In this document: positions 1 through 4,186 of the stretch, in pieces
Numbering within the stretch: the first letter of the stretch is position 1
Layout of the letters: each line of letters starts with the position of its first letter
Assembly (NCBI GenBank): GCA_958436045.1
Contig: CAUBIP010000089.1
Coordinates: 1 to 5,984, forward strand
Length of the DNA: 5,984 bases
Direction of reading: 5' to 3'
Source of the DNA: an uncultured Oscillospiraceae bacterium
GTDB taxonomy: Bacteria; Bacillota; Clostridia; Oscillospirales; Oscillospiraceae
The notes under the pieces: generated by a model
What the model was told of the DNA's origin: nothing
Databases searched by the model: none
The model's input: the letters and a program-made list of their open reading frames with translations, nothing else
Program-made: the position numbers and the translations under genes

Positions 1-257
1 AGATACAGCCCCAGCAGAATAATAATCGCCGCCATGACATAAAATGCCGGCCCCAGCCGGGCGGCAAAGAACAGCAGCAAGGCCACGCCCGCGACGGCGA
101 GGATCACGCCGAAGATGACATTCGCCCGGGCCAGCCGCACCTTCGATTGCCCGATGCCCAGATCCGCCCGCTTGCTCAGCCGCTGCAGCAGCTTGTCCGT
201 CAGAAAGCACAGGGCAAACACCAAGGCCATAAAAATGCCGATCAGTACATAAATCAT
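1..257 (-). CDS. Small multi-pass membrane protein, unrecognised, partial (runs off left edge)
   Basis: An open frame runs leftward from an ATG at 257-255 to the window edge, giving 85 residues with no stop. The translation begins MIYVLIGIFMALVFALCF, a first membrane segment at about residues 2-19. A basic loop with K and R (about 20-44) follows, then two more hydrophobic segments at about 46-66 and 71-85. No catalytic or binding motif is visible and I do not recognise the family. The start is supported by a GAGGTG ribosome-binding site at 268-263, five bases upstream. Its ATG overlaps the TGA of the folate gene as ATGA, so the two are almost certainly co-transcribed and translationally coupled. 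The overlap does not reveal a function. The frame was read directly; three or more membrane segments is a prediction from hydrophobicity. Confidence 0.72.
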   Translation of the reverse strand, partial: MIYVLIGIFMALVFALCFLTDKLLQRLSKRADLGIGQSKVRLARANVIFGVILAVAGVALLLFFAARLGPAFYVMAAIIILLGLY

Positions 258-856
258 TGCGTCACCTCATTGTCGTTCTCGCGCGCTGTCCGATTCGAGC
301 ACACGCCCGGCACCGGCGCAGTCAGGACCGCATCCACCGGGATATCATGGGCCGCCGCATCCAGATGGGGCAGCAGCTGAAAGTCGTAGCATAGGGCGAT
401 GGTCGGGTGCGGATGTGCGGCCAGATAGCGGTCGTAAAAGCCGCCGCCGTAGCCTATCCGATGGCCCTGCCGGTCAAAGGCCAGCCCCGGCGTCAGGACC
501 AGAGCCGTATCATCATCCGCCGCTGGCTGCGAGCCGTCCGGCTCCGGGATGCCGCAGTAGCCGGGGGCCGCCTGGGTAAGCTCATCCAGCCAATAAAAGA
601 CCATCTCCCCCGGCCCTGTGACCTTGGGGACGGCGACCCGCTTCCCATCCCGCTGCGCCTGCAGCAGCAGTGCGTGGGTCTCGACCTCCTGGTTATAGCT
701 CAGATAACCATACAGCGACCGAGCCTGCCGGTAAAGGGGATGCCGCCGCAGCGCCGCCGCCAGCTCTGCGCTGGCCGATGCGATCTGCGCCGGGGTCAGC
801 GCCCGCTTTGCCTGCCGGATCTGCGCCCGCAGCGCGTCTTTTTCGAAAGAATCCAT
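254..856 (-). CDS. 5-formyltetrahydrofolate cyclo-ligase (5,10-methenyl-THF synthetase)
   Basis: This cytoplasmic enzyme uses ATP to convert 5-formyl-THF (folinate) to 5,10-methenyl-THF, returning a stored folate to the one-carbon pool. The 200-residue protein has the usual family length. Visible landmarks are the N-terminal KDALRAQIRQAKRAL helix, GYLSYNQEVET (50-60), the AVPKV strand (75-79), GIPEP (102-106), and the diagnostic nucleotide-binding block LTPGLAFD with RIGYGGGFYDRYL (121-145). Late strands ALCYDFQLLP and HDIPVDAVLT complete the fold. The last 20 or so residues are a polar tail. The ATG at 856-854 is preceded by AGAGGTGAG at 870-862, and a promoter lies just upstream at 879-907, giving a very short leader. 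The stop overlaps the next gene's start. The gene is usually called ygfA, fau or fthC depending on organism; I leave the symbol blank. Function assignment is secure from the motif block. Confidence 0.95.
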   Translation of the reverse strand: MDSFEKDALRAQIRQAKRALTPAQIASASAELAAALRRHPLYRQARSLYGYLSYNQEVETHALLLQAQRDGKRVAVPKVTGPGEMVFYWLDELTQAAPGYCGIPEPDGSQPAADDDTALVLTPGLAFDRQGHRIGYGGGFYDRYLAAHPHPTIALCYDFQLLPHLDAAAHDIPVDAVLTAPVPGVCSNRTARENDNEVTQ

Positions 857-878
857 CCCCGCTCACCTCTAAGGTCTT

Positions 879-907
879 ATCATACCGGATTTTTCCCCCG
901 CCGTCAA
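879..907 (-). promoter_or_regulatory. Sigma-70/SigA-type promoter of the folate cyclo-ligase operon
   Basis: On the minus strand a TTGACG -35 box (907-902) is separated by exactly 17 bases from a TATGAT -10 box (884-879). Each box differs from consensus at one base. Transcription would start near 872, leaving a leader of about 16 bases that is mostly ribosome-binding site. The left end of the IS remnant lies only 32 bases upstream of the -35 box. Confidence 0.7.
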
Positions 908-938
908 CCATATCTTCCCCATAGCGCGTGCCCCCCTG

Positions 939-964
939 TGTAGGACTACAAAACATATTGGGCA
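939..964 (+). repeat. Left terminal inverted repeat of the IS remnant
   Basis: The 26 bases pair with the reverse complement of 1451-1476: six matching bases (TGTAGG), a diverged block of six with one match, then an 11-base perfect block AAACATATTGG and two further matches after one mismatch. Confidence 0.75.
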
Positions 965-1052
965 AAGGAAGAAAAAAGTATGAGAGATAGGGTCTCATGT
1001 GGTAAAGTTAAGTTGTCACACCAACTTATCCCGGAAGGAGACCATATCCCTC

Positions 1053-1466
1053 ATGAGCAAGAGTATAACACAAGACATGGCTTATCGGCAACTCTTTATG
1101 AAGTATGCCGATAAATACGGCGTGAGCCGTGCTAGCCGAAAGTACAACAAGAGCCGGCCGGAAGCAGCGCTGGAACGGGAGTGCGGCCTCCCTCGCCTGC
1201 CATTCAGACGACCGCACAGTCATCCAAGCCAGCACACGGAGGCCGAGCTGAAGCTCATCCGCGACATGCGCCGCCGGAATCCCGAACTTGGCATGATTGA
1301 GCTGTGCCACCGCGAGGATCAGAAACGCTTCTATTCTTGCCACGCATTCTATTCCTTGGACGACTTTGCAAAGCAGCTCGCTGTCCACAACCGCCGCTCT
1401 AACAACGCCCCTATGAGGCCCCTCCGCTGGATGTCTCCCACAGAGCTCACTGTCCAATATGTTTGA
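1053..1466 (+). pseudogene. Transposase remnant: HTH fused to C-terminal tail, catalytic core deleted
   Basis: The frame reads 137 codons from an ATG at 1053 with AAGGAG at 1035-1040. The N-terminal part (AYRQLFMKYADKYGVSRASRKYNKSR, residues 10-35) is a helix-turn-helix region typical of IS3/IS481-type transposases. RRPHSHPSQHTEAELKLIRDMRRRNPELGMIEL (52-84) is the following conserved linker. HREDQKRFYSCHAFYSLDDFAKQLAVHNRRSNN and PMRPLRWMSPTE (86-131) are the C-terminal tail that normally follows the catalytic Glu. All three DDE acidic residues and the RNase H-like fold are absent. Codons 36-51 are out of frame. Read one base over (1159-1206) the same DNA gives RKQRWNGSAASLACHS, which fits the family. 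So there was a frame-shifting deletion near 1158 and a single-base loss near 1206 that restored the frame. The open frame is therefore accidental and the product cannot be an active transposase. Confidence 0.82.
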
Positions 1467-1476
1467 CAAACCTACA
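1451..1476 (-). repeat. Right terminal inverted repeat of the IS remnant
   Basis: This is the partner of 939-964 in inverted orientation. It overlaps the last codons of the transposase remnant (stop TGA at 1464-1466), so the gene ends inside the repeat, as is common in compact insertion sequences. Confidence 0.75.
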
Positions 1477-1502
1477 GCAAATATGTACATTCGATATTAT
1501 AT

Positions 1503-1550
1503 ACAGAAAAGCGCCGTCCCGGGATCCCTCCCAAGACGGCGCTTTTCTGT
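1503..1550. terminator. Bidirectional intrinsic terminator
   Basis: A perfect 16-bp inverted repeat (ACAGAAAAGCGCCGTC at 1503-1518, its complement at 1535-1550) closes a 16-base loop. The GC-rich inner stem is flanked by an A-tract on one side and TTTTCTGT on the other, so it can act as a hairpin with a U-rich 3' arm on either strand. On the minus strand it lies about 70 bases beyond the 3' end of ssrA and probably ends the smpB-ppiB-ssrA transcript. On the plus strand it would stop transcription coming out of the IS remnant. Confidence 0.85.
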
Positions 1551-1562
1551 TGTGGATCAGAG

Positions 1563-1606
1563 CGAACACTGCACGGCGAAACCGCCGCTGAAGAAATAGG
1601 TGTTCG
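1563..1606. other. Two-tier inverted repeat between ssrA and its terminator
   Basis: An outer perfect 7-bp stem (CGAACAC at 1563-1569 with GTGTTCG at 1600-1606) encloses an inner perfect 5-bp hairpin (CGGCG at 1574-1578, loop AAAC, CGCCG at 1583-1587) and an unpaired A-rich stretch. It lies 14 bases outside the tmRNA 3' CCA. It may form in the precursor trailer and affect 3' processing. No family match is claimed, and there is no gene in the 143 bases between the IS end and ssrA. Confidence 0.5.
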
Positions 1607-1619
1607 TCCGAACCTTGTT

Positions 1620-1968
1620 TGGTGGAGGCGAGGGGAGTTGAACCCCTGTCCGAAAATAACTTGACAAGAACTTCTCCGGGCGCAGTTTGTTATTTGGATT
1701 CCCGCGTTACAGCGCGAACAAACACGCTCTGTAAGTTGGTAGCTTCATGATTCATGGCACGGGCAAAGCTTACCGTACGCACGTGCACCACTGAATGACG
1801 CCCAGACCCGAACCGTGGTCCTTTCGGGCAGGACGGGCGGCCTAATTAGGCTGCCAGGGCAACTTGATTGTTGTCAGTTAATTTTAAAAAGTACCCGTTT
1901 TATAGTGGCCAGGTGCCACTGCCCGCTATTCCAGCCTCACTATCCCCGTCGAAATCCGGTACGCCCCC
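1620..1968 (-). ncRNA. ssrA: tmRNA (transfer-messenger RNA), one-piece
   Basis: tmRNA rescues ribosomes stalled on broken mRNAs: charged with alanine and bound to SmpB, it enters the empty A site, replaces the message and adds a degradation tag. The RNA reads 5' GGGGGCG (1968-1962), which pairs with CGCCUCC before an encoded ACCA 3' end (CCA at 1622-1620) and includes the G3-U wobble recognised by alanyl-tRNA synthetase. The T arm has an AGGGG/CCCCT stem around TTCAACT. Three pseudoknots are readable. Pk1 has AGTGG/CCACT (1920-1904) with loop ACCTG pairing CGGGT (1897-1893). Pk2 has GTCCT/AGGAC with CCCGAA pairing TTCGGG (1834-1807). Pk4 has TTACAG/CTGTAA with GTTTGTT pairing AACAAAC (1734-1685). 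A pk3-like GC-rich region lies between the last two. At 349 nt the length is normal for the bacterial one-piece form. It lies downstream of smpB and ppiB on the same strand. Confidence 0.97.
1846..1875 (-). other. tmRNA tag-peptide reading frame, (A)DNNQVALAA
   Basis: The codons GAC AAC AAT CAA GTT GCC CTG GCA GCC TAA encode DNNQVALAA, and the tRNA-borne alanine precedes it. The ALAA end is the classical signal read by ClpXP-type proteases. I place the resume codon at GAC (1875-1873) because the bases before it, TTAACT, match the ATAACT that precedes the resume codon in Bacillus subtilis tmRNA, and because it lies about 17 bases past pseudoknot 1. A longer in-frame reading (KLT before the D) cannot be excluded from sequence alone. 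Confidence 0.85.
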
Positions 1969-1974
1969 GGATCG

Positions 1975-1992
1975 CCCCGCCTTGCGGCGGGG
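1975..1992 (-). other. GC hairpin just upstream of the tmRNA 5' end
   Basis: On the minus strand CCCCGCC-GCAA-GGCGGGG forms a perfect 7-bp stem capped by a GNRA tetraloop, ending six bases before the mature 5' end of ssrA. If ssrA is read through from ppiB, or from a start upstream of here, this hairpin sits in the 5' leader removed by RNase P. It has no T-run after it, so it is not a normal terminator. I could not find a convincing separate ssrA promoter in 1993-2036, which is a T-rich stretch on this strand. Confidence 0.5.
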
Positions 1993-2036
1993 ATGGATAA
2001 AAAGCTAAAAAAACTCGAATATGCTTGGATAAAAAC

Positions 2037-2576
2037 TCAAAATCTCCCGTAGGGATCCTGCAGCTTCTGGGGCTCGGGATAGGTCACGCCCTGGGTATCC
2101 ACTGTGATGGACTTGATGCGCTGCGGCTCCAGCGGCCGGTCGTTGCGGTCGGTCTTGCAGGATGCGATCTGGTCTACCACGTCCATGCCATCGGTCACCT
2201 TGCCGAAGGCGGCATACTGGCCGTCCAGATGTGGGGCGTCAGCGTGCATGATGAAGAATTGACTCCCGGCGGAGTTGGGATGCTGGCTGCGCGCCATGGA
2301 CAGAACGCCCCGCTTGTGCTTGCGGCTATTCTCCACACCGTTGAACAGGAATTCGCCCTTGATGCAGTAGCCGGGGCCGCCCATGCCGGTGCCGTCCGGA
2401 CAGCCGCCCTGAATCATGAAATCCGGGATGACCCGGTGGAAGATCAGGCCGTCATAAAAGCCATGGGCGGCCAGATCCATAAAATTATAGCAGGACTGGG
2501 GCGCTGTCTCTGGGTAGAGCTCTGCAGTGATGACGCCGCCGTTTTCCATTTCGATCTTTACGATAGGATTCGCCAT
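2037..2576 (-). CDS. ppiB: Cyclophilin-type peptidyl-prolyl cis-trans isomerase
   Basis: This enzyme catalyses cis-trans isomerisation of X-Pro bonds and helps protein folding. The 179-residue protein is essentially one cyclophilin domain. FHRVIPDFMIQGG (46-58) carries the catalytic Arg48 and the Phe/Gln pocket residues. MARSQHPNSAGSQFFIM (94-110) is the family signature. HLDGQYAAFGKV (116-127) forms the far side of the pocket, with Tyr121 where human cyclophilin A has His. There is no signal peptide or lipobox, so it should be cytoplasmic. The C-terminal 20 residues (VTYPEPQKLQDPYGRF) extend past the domain. The ATG at 2576-2574 follows the smpB stop by one base (TAA-C-ATG), with AAAGGA about ten bases upstream inside smpB, so the two genes are co-transcribed. 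The position between smpB and ssrA suggests shared transcription; a role in ribosome rescue is not implied by any motif. Confidence 0.95.
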   Translation of the reverse strand: MANPIVKIEMENGGVITAELYPETAPQSCYNFMDLAAHGFYDGLIFHRVIPDFMIQGGCPDGTGMGGPGYCIKGEFLFNGVENSRKHKRGVLSMARSQHPNSAGSQFFIMHADAPHLDGQYAAFGKVTDGMDVVDQIASCKTDRNDRPLEPQRIKSITVDTQGVTYPEPQKLQDPYGRF

Positions 2577-2577
2577 G

Positions 2578-3042
2578 TTAATGATTCCTTTCTTTCATCG
2601 CGCGTTCGATCTGGCGCTTTGCGTCCTTCTTCGCCATATCATCGCGCTTATCATACAATTTTTTACCCTTGCACAGAGCAATTTTCAGCTTGACCCGTGC
2701 GTTGCTGAAATAAACCTGCAGCGGGATGATCGCATAGCCATCCTGCTTGACCTTGGAGAACAAATACTGGATCTGCCGCTTATGCATCAGCAGCTTTCGC
2801 GGCCGCAGAGGATCCTTATTGAAGATATTGCCCTTTTCATAGGGACTGATATGCATCTGCCGGATCCAGAGCTCGCCGTCCTTGACGCCGCACCAGGCGT
2901 CCTTGAGGCTCAAAGTCCCCTGGCGGATGGATTTTACTTCCGTCCCGGCCAAGCTGATGCCCGCTTCGAATTCCTCGATCACAAAATAGGCGTGATACGC
3001 CTCCCGGTTCTTGGCCACGACCTTGATACGGTTATTTTCCAA
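2578..3042 (-). CDS. smpB: SsrA-binding protein SmpB
   Basis: SmpB binds the tRNA-like domain of tmRNA, is required for its delivery to stalled ribosomes, and places its C-terminal tail in the empty mRNA channel. From the TTG start at 3042-3040 the protein has 154 residues, the usual length. The OB-like core shows FEAGISLAGTEVKSIRQG (25-42), HISPYEKGNIFNKDPLRPRK (64-83), LLMHKRQI (84-91) and LCKGKKLYDKR (123-133). The end (DDMAKKDAKRQIERAMKERNH) is the basic tail that becomes helical in the ribosome. TTG is chosen because the family begins near xxNRxKVVAxNRxAYHxY, and GAGGTG stands six bases upstream. An ATG 60 bases further up (3102) is in frame but has no ribosome-binding site and adds a non-family extension. 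The start overlaps the 3' end of the HAD gene by 11 bases, and a promoter candidate lies within that gene. ssrA itself is about 610 bases downstream on the same strand. Confidence 0.96.
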   Translation of the reverse strand: MENNRIKVVAKNREAYHAYFVIEEFEAGISLAGTEVKSIRQGTLSLKDAWCGVKDGELWIRQMHISPYEKGNIFNKDPLRPRKLLMHKRQIQYLFSKVKQDGYAIIPLQVYFSNARVKLKIALCKGKKLYDKRDDMAKKDAKRQIERAMKERNH

Positions 3043-3784
3043 ATGCGGCACCTCGCTTCGCCGGTGGTTTGCCCCGCGATGCACTGTCCAGGGGTTCGGC
3101 ATACTTTAGTATACCACAATCCGACGGCGATGAAAAGAGGAATTTTTCTAAATCCTCTACCGTTTGCATGTAATAGTCACAGTTTTCCTGCATGATTTGC
3201 CGGATCTCCGGGAAGCGGTGGGACCAGCCCGCAGCGATAAAATCGACGCCGCAGCGCTTGGCCATCTCATAGCCCGGCTTTAGATCGTCGATCATGACAA
3301 GCTGCTGCGGCTCCAGCCGGTAATGCCGCATGATCTGCTGCAGCGCATAGGGGCTGGGCTTTCGTTTCTCCGGCCCGAGCTCCCAGCCAAAGATCTCATC
3401 CGGCGTCATGCCAAAATGCCGCTGCCAATCCCGGGTGATATTCGCAGGCGACGAGTGGGACGAAACGCACAGCAGCCCGCCCAGCGCCCGCTGCCGCCGC
3501 AGGACCCGGGCAATGCCGTCATAGGCCGGCGGGATATGGGTCTGCACATACTGCTGCCACGCGCGGAACATCCAGTCCATTTCTTCCGGCGTAAAGCCGA
3601 ACCATTGGCGGCACATGGCGTGAAACCCCGGGTCGATGCTGCCCGTTAGATACGCCTCCAGTGTCAGCCGCCGCCCCGGGCGCAGGGCCGTCAGCAGCTG
3701 CAAAAATTGCGGATAGTTGACCGTCTCCGCACTGCGGACGACGGTATCATCATGATCCAGCACCAGGCAGCGATAACGCAGCAT
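3032..3784 (-). CDS. HAD-superfamily hydrolase (phosphoglycolate-phosphatase-like)
   Basis: A cytoplasmic haloacid-dehalogenase-fold enzyme, most likely a small-molecule phosphatase; substrate unknown. All four motifs are visible: motif I LDHDDTVV with nucleophile Asp10 and acid/base Asp12; motif II VSSHS (107-111); motif III Lys in KRKPSP (140-145); motif IV MIDDLKPG with Asp166/Asp167 binding Mg. A helical cap occupies about 20-90, giving a subfamily I layout. The catalytic fold ends near residue 217. The last 33 residues look like an unconserved tail, and the DNA encoding it also holds a promoter-like sequence and the smpB ribosome-binding site, so the tail may be a late extension. The ATG at 3784-3782 has a strong AAGGAGGG (3799-3792) upstream. 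A weak -10-like TAAAAT (3823-3818) in the AT-rich gap has no good -35 box. It is the first gene of the leftward cluster and diverges from the dinB operon. Confidence 0.88.
   Translation of the reverse strand: MLRYRCLVLDHDDTVVRSAETVNYPQFLQLLTALRPGRRLTLEAYLTGSIDPGFHAMCRQWFGFTPEEMDWMFRAWQQYVQTHIPPAYDGIARVLRRQRALGGLLCVSSHSSPANITRDWQRHFGMTPDEIFGWELGPEKRKPSPYALQQIMRHYRLEPQQLVMIDDLKPGYEMAKRCGVDFIAAGWSHRFPEIRQIMQENCDYYMQTVEDLEKFLFSSPSDCGILKYAEPLDSASRGKPPAKRGAAFGK
3049..3054 (-). promoter_or_regulatory. Ribosome-binding site that fixes the smpB TTG start
   Basis: GAGGTG on the minus strand, six bases before TTG at 3042-3040. It lies within the last codons of the HAD hydrolase gene, so ribosomes finishing that gene pass directly over it. 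Confidence 0.75.
3108..3136 (-). promoter_or_regulatory. Candidate internal promoter for smpB-ppiB-ssrA
   Basis: Inside the 3' end of the HAD gene the minus strand shows TTTTCA (3136-3131), a 17-base spacer, and TATACT (3113-3108) preceded by TGG, i.e. an extended -10. Transcription would begin near 3101, giving smpB a leader of about 60 bases. The -10 also lies in a near-palindrome, GGTATACT-AA-AGTATGCC on the minus strand (3115-3098). This would let the rescue genes be expressed independently of the hydrolase. Confidence 0.5.
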
Positions 3785-3841
3785 AGGGCATCCCTCCTTC
3801 TCGGACTTTTGTAAAGTATTTTATTTTCCAAAAATTTGTTC

Positions 3842-3870
3842 TTGTATTTGGTCGTCTTTTCTGGTATGAT
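3842..3870 (+). promoter_or_regulatory. Extended -10 promoter of the small-ORF-dinB operon
   Basis: TATGAT at 3865-3870 is preceded by TGG (TG at 3862-3863), an extended -10. TTGTAT at 3842-3847 stands 17 bases upstream as a weak -35. Transcription should begin near 3877, within the LexA-like operator. Confidence 0.65.
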
Positions 3871-3886
3871 AAAACAAAAGTTTGTT
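3871..3886 (+). promoter_or_regulatory. LexA-like (SOS box) operator at the dinB transcription start
   Basis: AAC-AAAA-GTT at 3873-3882 has the core and spacing of the Gram-positive LexA box (CGAAC-N4-GTTCG), with the right flank TG fitting the GTTYG half. The same stretch is a perfect inverted repeat AACAAA-AG-TTTGTT (3873-3886). It begins one base after the -10 box, so a bound repressor would block the promoter. The left outer bases (AA instead of CG) depart from consensus. Support comes from its position before a DNA polymerase Y gene. Confidence 0.6.
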
Positions 3887-3905
3887 ACAGAAAGGAAGCG
3901 CCGTC

Positions 3906-4175
3906 ATGCCGCAAGAGCAGCAGCAAATCGAAGTCCTCTGTGTCTGCACCCCGCCGCGCTGGATTCGGCCGCTGCGGTTCCGCTTTGAAGATGCCCAGCA
4001 CCAGCTGCATGTGCTGCCGGTGACCGACATTCTCTACGAAAAAAGCACCCAATACCTGGGAATCGACGCCCTGGTCTACGGCTGCCAGGTGCAGCTGGAG
4101 GGCAAGGTGCATCTGATTGAGCTGCGCTATACCGTCCGAGCGCTCCAGTGGATCGTCGCCCGGGTTCTATATTGA
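3906..4175 (+). CDS. Unrecognised 89-residue protein in an operon with dinB
   Basis: Function not recognised with certainty. The protein (MPQEQQQIEVLCVC start) is short and shows alternating hydrophobic/charged strands: IEVLCVC (8-14), IRPLRFRFED (20-29), HVLPVTDIL (35-43), DALVYGCQVQL (54-64), KVHLIELRYT (67-76) and ALQWIVARV (79-87). This suggests a compact beta-barrel or beta-sandwich with no membrane segment or signal peptide. Three Cys (12, 14, 60) are present but do not form a clear metal site. The ATG at 3906 has AAAGGA nine bases upstream; an in-frame TTG at 3882 lies in the operator and lacks such a site. The stop TGA at 4173-4175 overlaps the dinB ribosome-binding site. The pattern R-(F/I)-R-F-E-D ... 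ELRY ... W resembles small proteins I recall upstream of Y-family polymerases in Clostridia, and in broad outline YolD or DUF6504-type partners of such enzymes; no homology is claimed. A role with dinB is inferred from the operon. Confidence 0.8.
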   Translation: MPQEQQQIEVLCVCTPPRWIRPLRFRFEDAQHQLHVLPVTDILYEKSTQYLGIDALVYGCQVQLEGKVHLIELRYTVRALQWIVARVLY

Positions 4176-4186
4176 GGAGACTGACG

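Larger units (their letters stand above)
939..1476 (+). mobile_element. Internally deleted DDE insertion-sequence remnant (IS481/IS3-like) with both ends
   Basis: The 538-bp element is bounded by imperfect 26-bp inverted repeats (939-964 and 1451-1476) that begin TGTAGG and share the core AAACATATTGG, with 20 of 26 positions matching. Between them lies a broken transposase gene that keeps the N-terminal helix-turn-helix part and the C-terminal tail but has lost the whole catalytic core. A complete member of such families is usually well over 1 kb, so most of the interior is gone. No clear target-site duplication is visible in the flanks (CCCCCTG on the left, GCAAATA on the right). The element sits between the tmRNA terminator and the folate-gene promoter. 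Assignment to IS481 rather than IS3 is from memory of transposase sequences and is not certain. Confidence 0.8.

Noticed and set aside
407..943. A 178-codon open frame on the plus strand across the folate cyclo-ligase gene
   Set aside because: It is antisense to a gene with clear family motifs, has an arginine/proline-rich shadow composition and no ribosome-binding site.
999..1052. GTG at 999 as the start of the transposase remnant
   Set aside because: The ATG at 1053 has AAGGAG upstream and begins the family-like MSKSIT sequence; the 18 extra codons lie in IS leader sequence.
3043..3102. ATG at 3102 as the start of smpB
   Set aside because: There is no ribosome-binding site, the 20 added residues do not resemble SmpB, and the start coincides with the predicted transcription start. 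TTG at 3042 with GAGGTG fits better.
2025..3195. Two plus-strand open frames of 222 codons each, opposite ppiB and smpB
   Set aside because: Both are antisense shadows of conserved genes in GC-rich DNA, with no recognisable domain.
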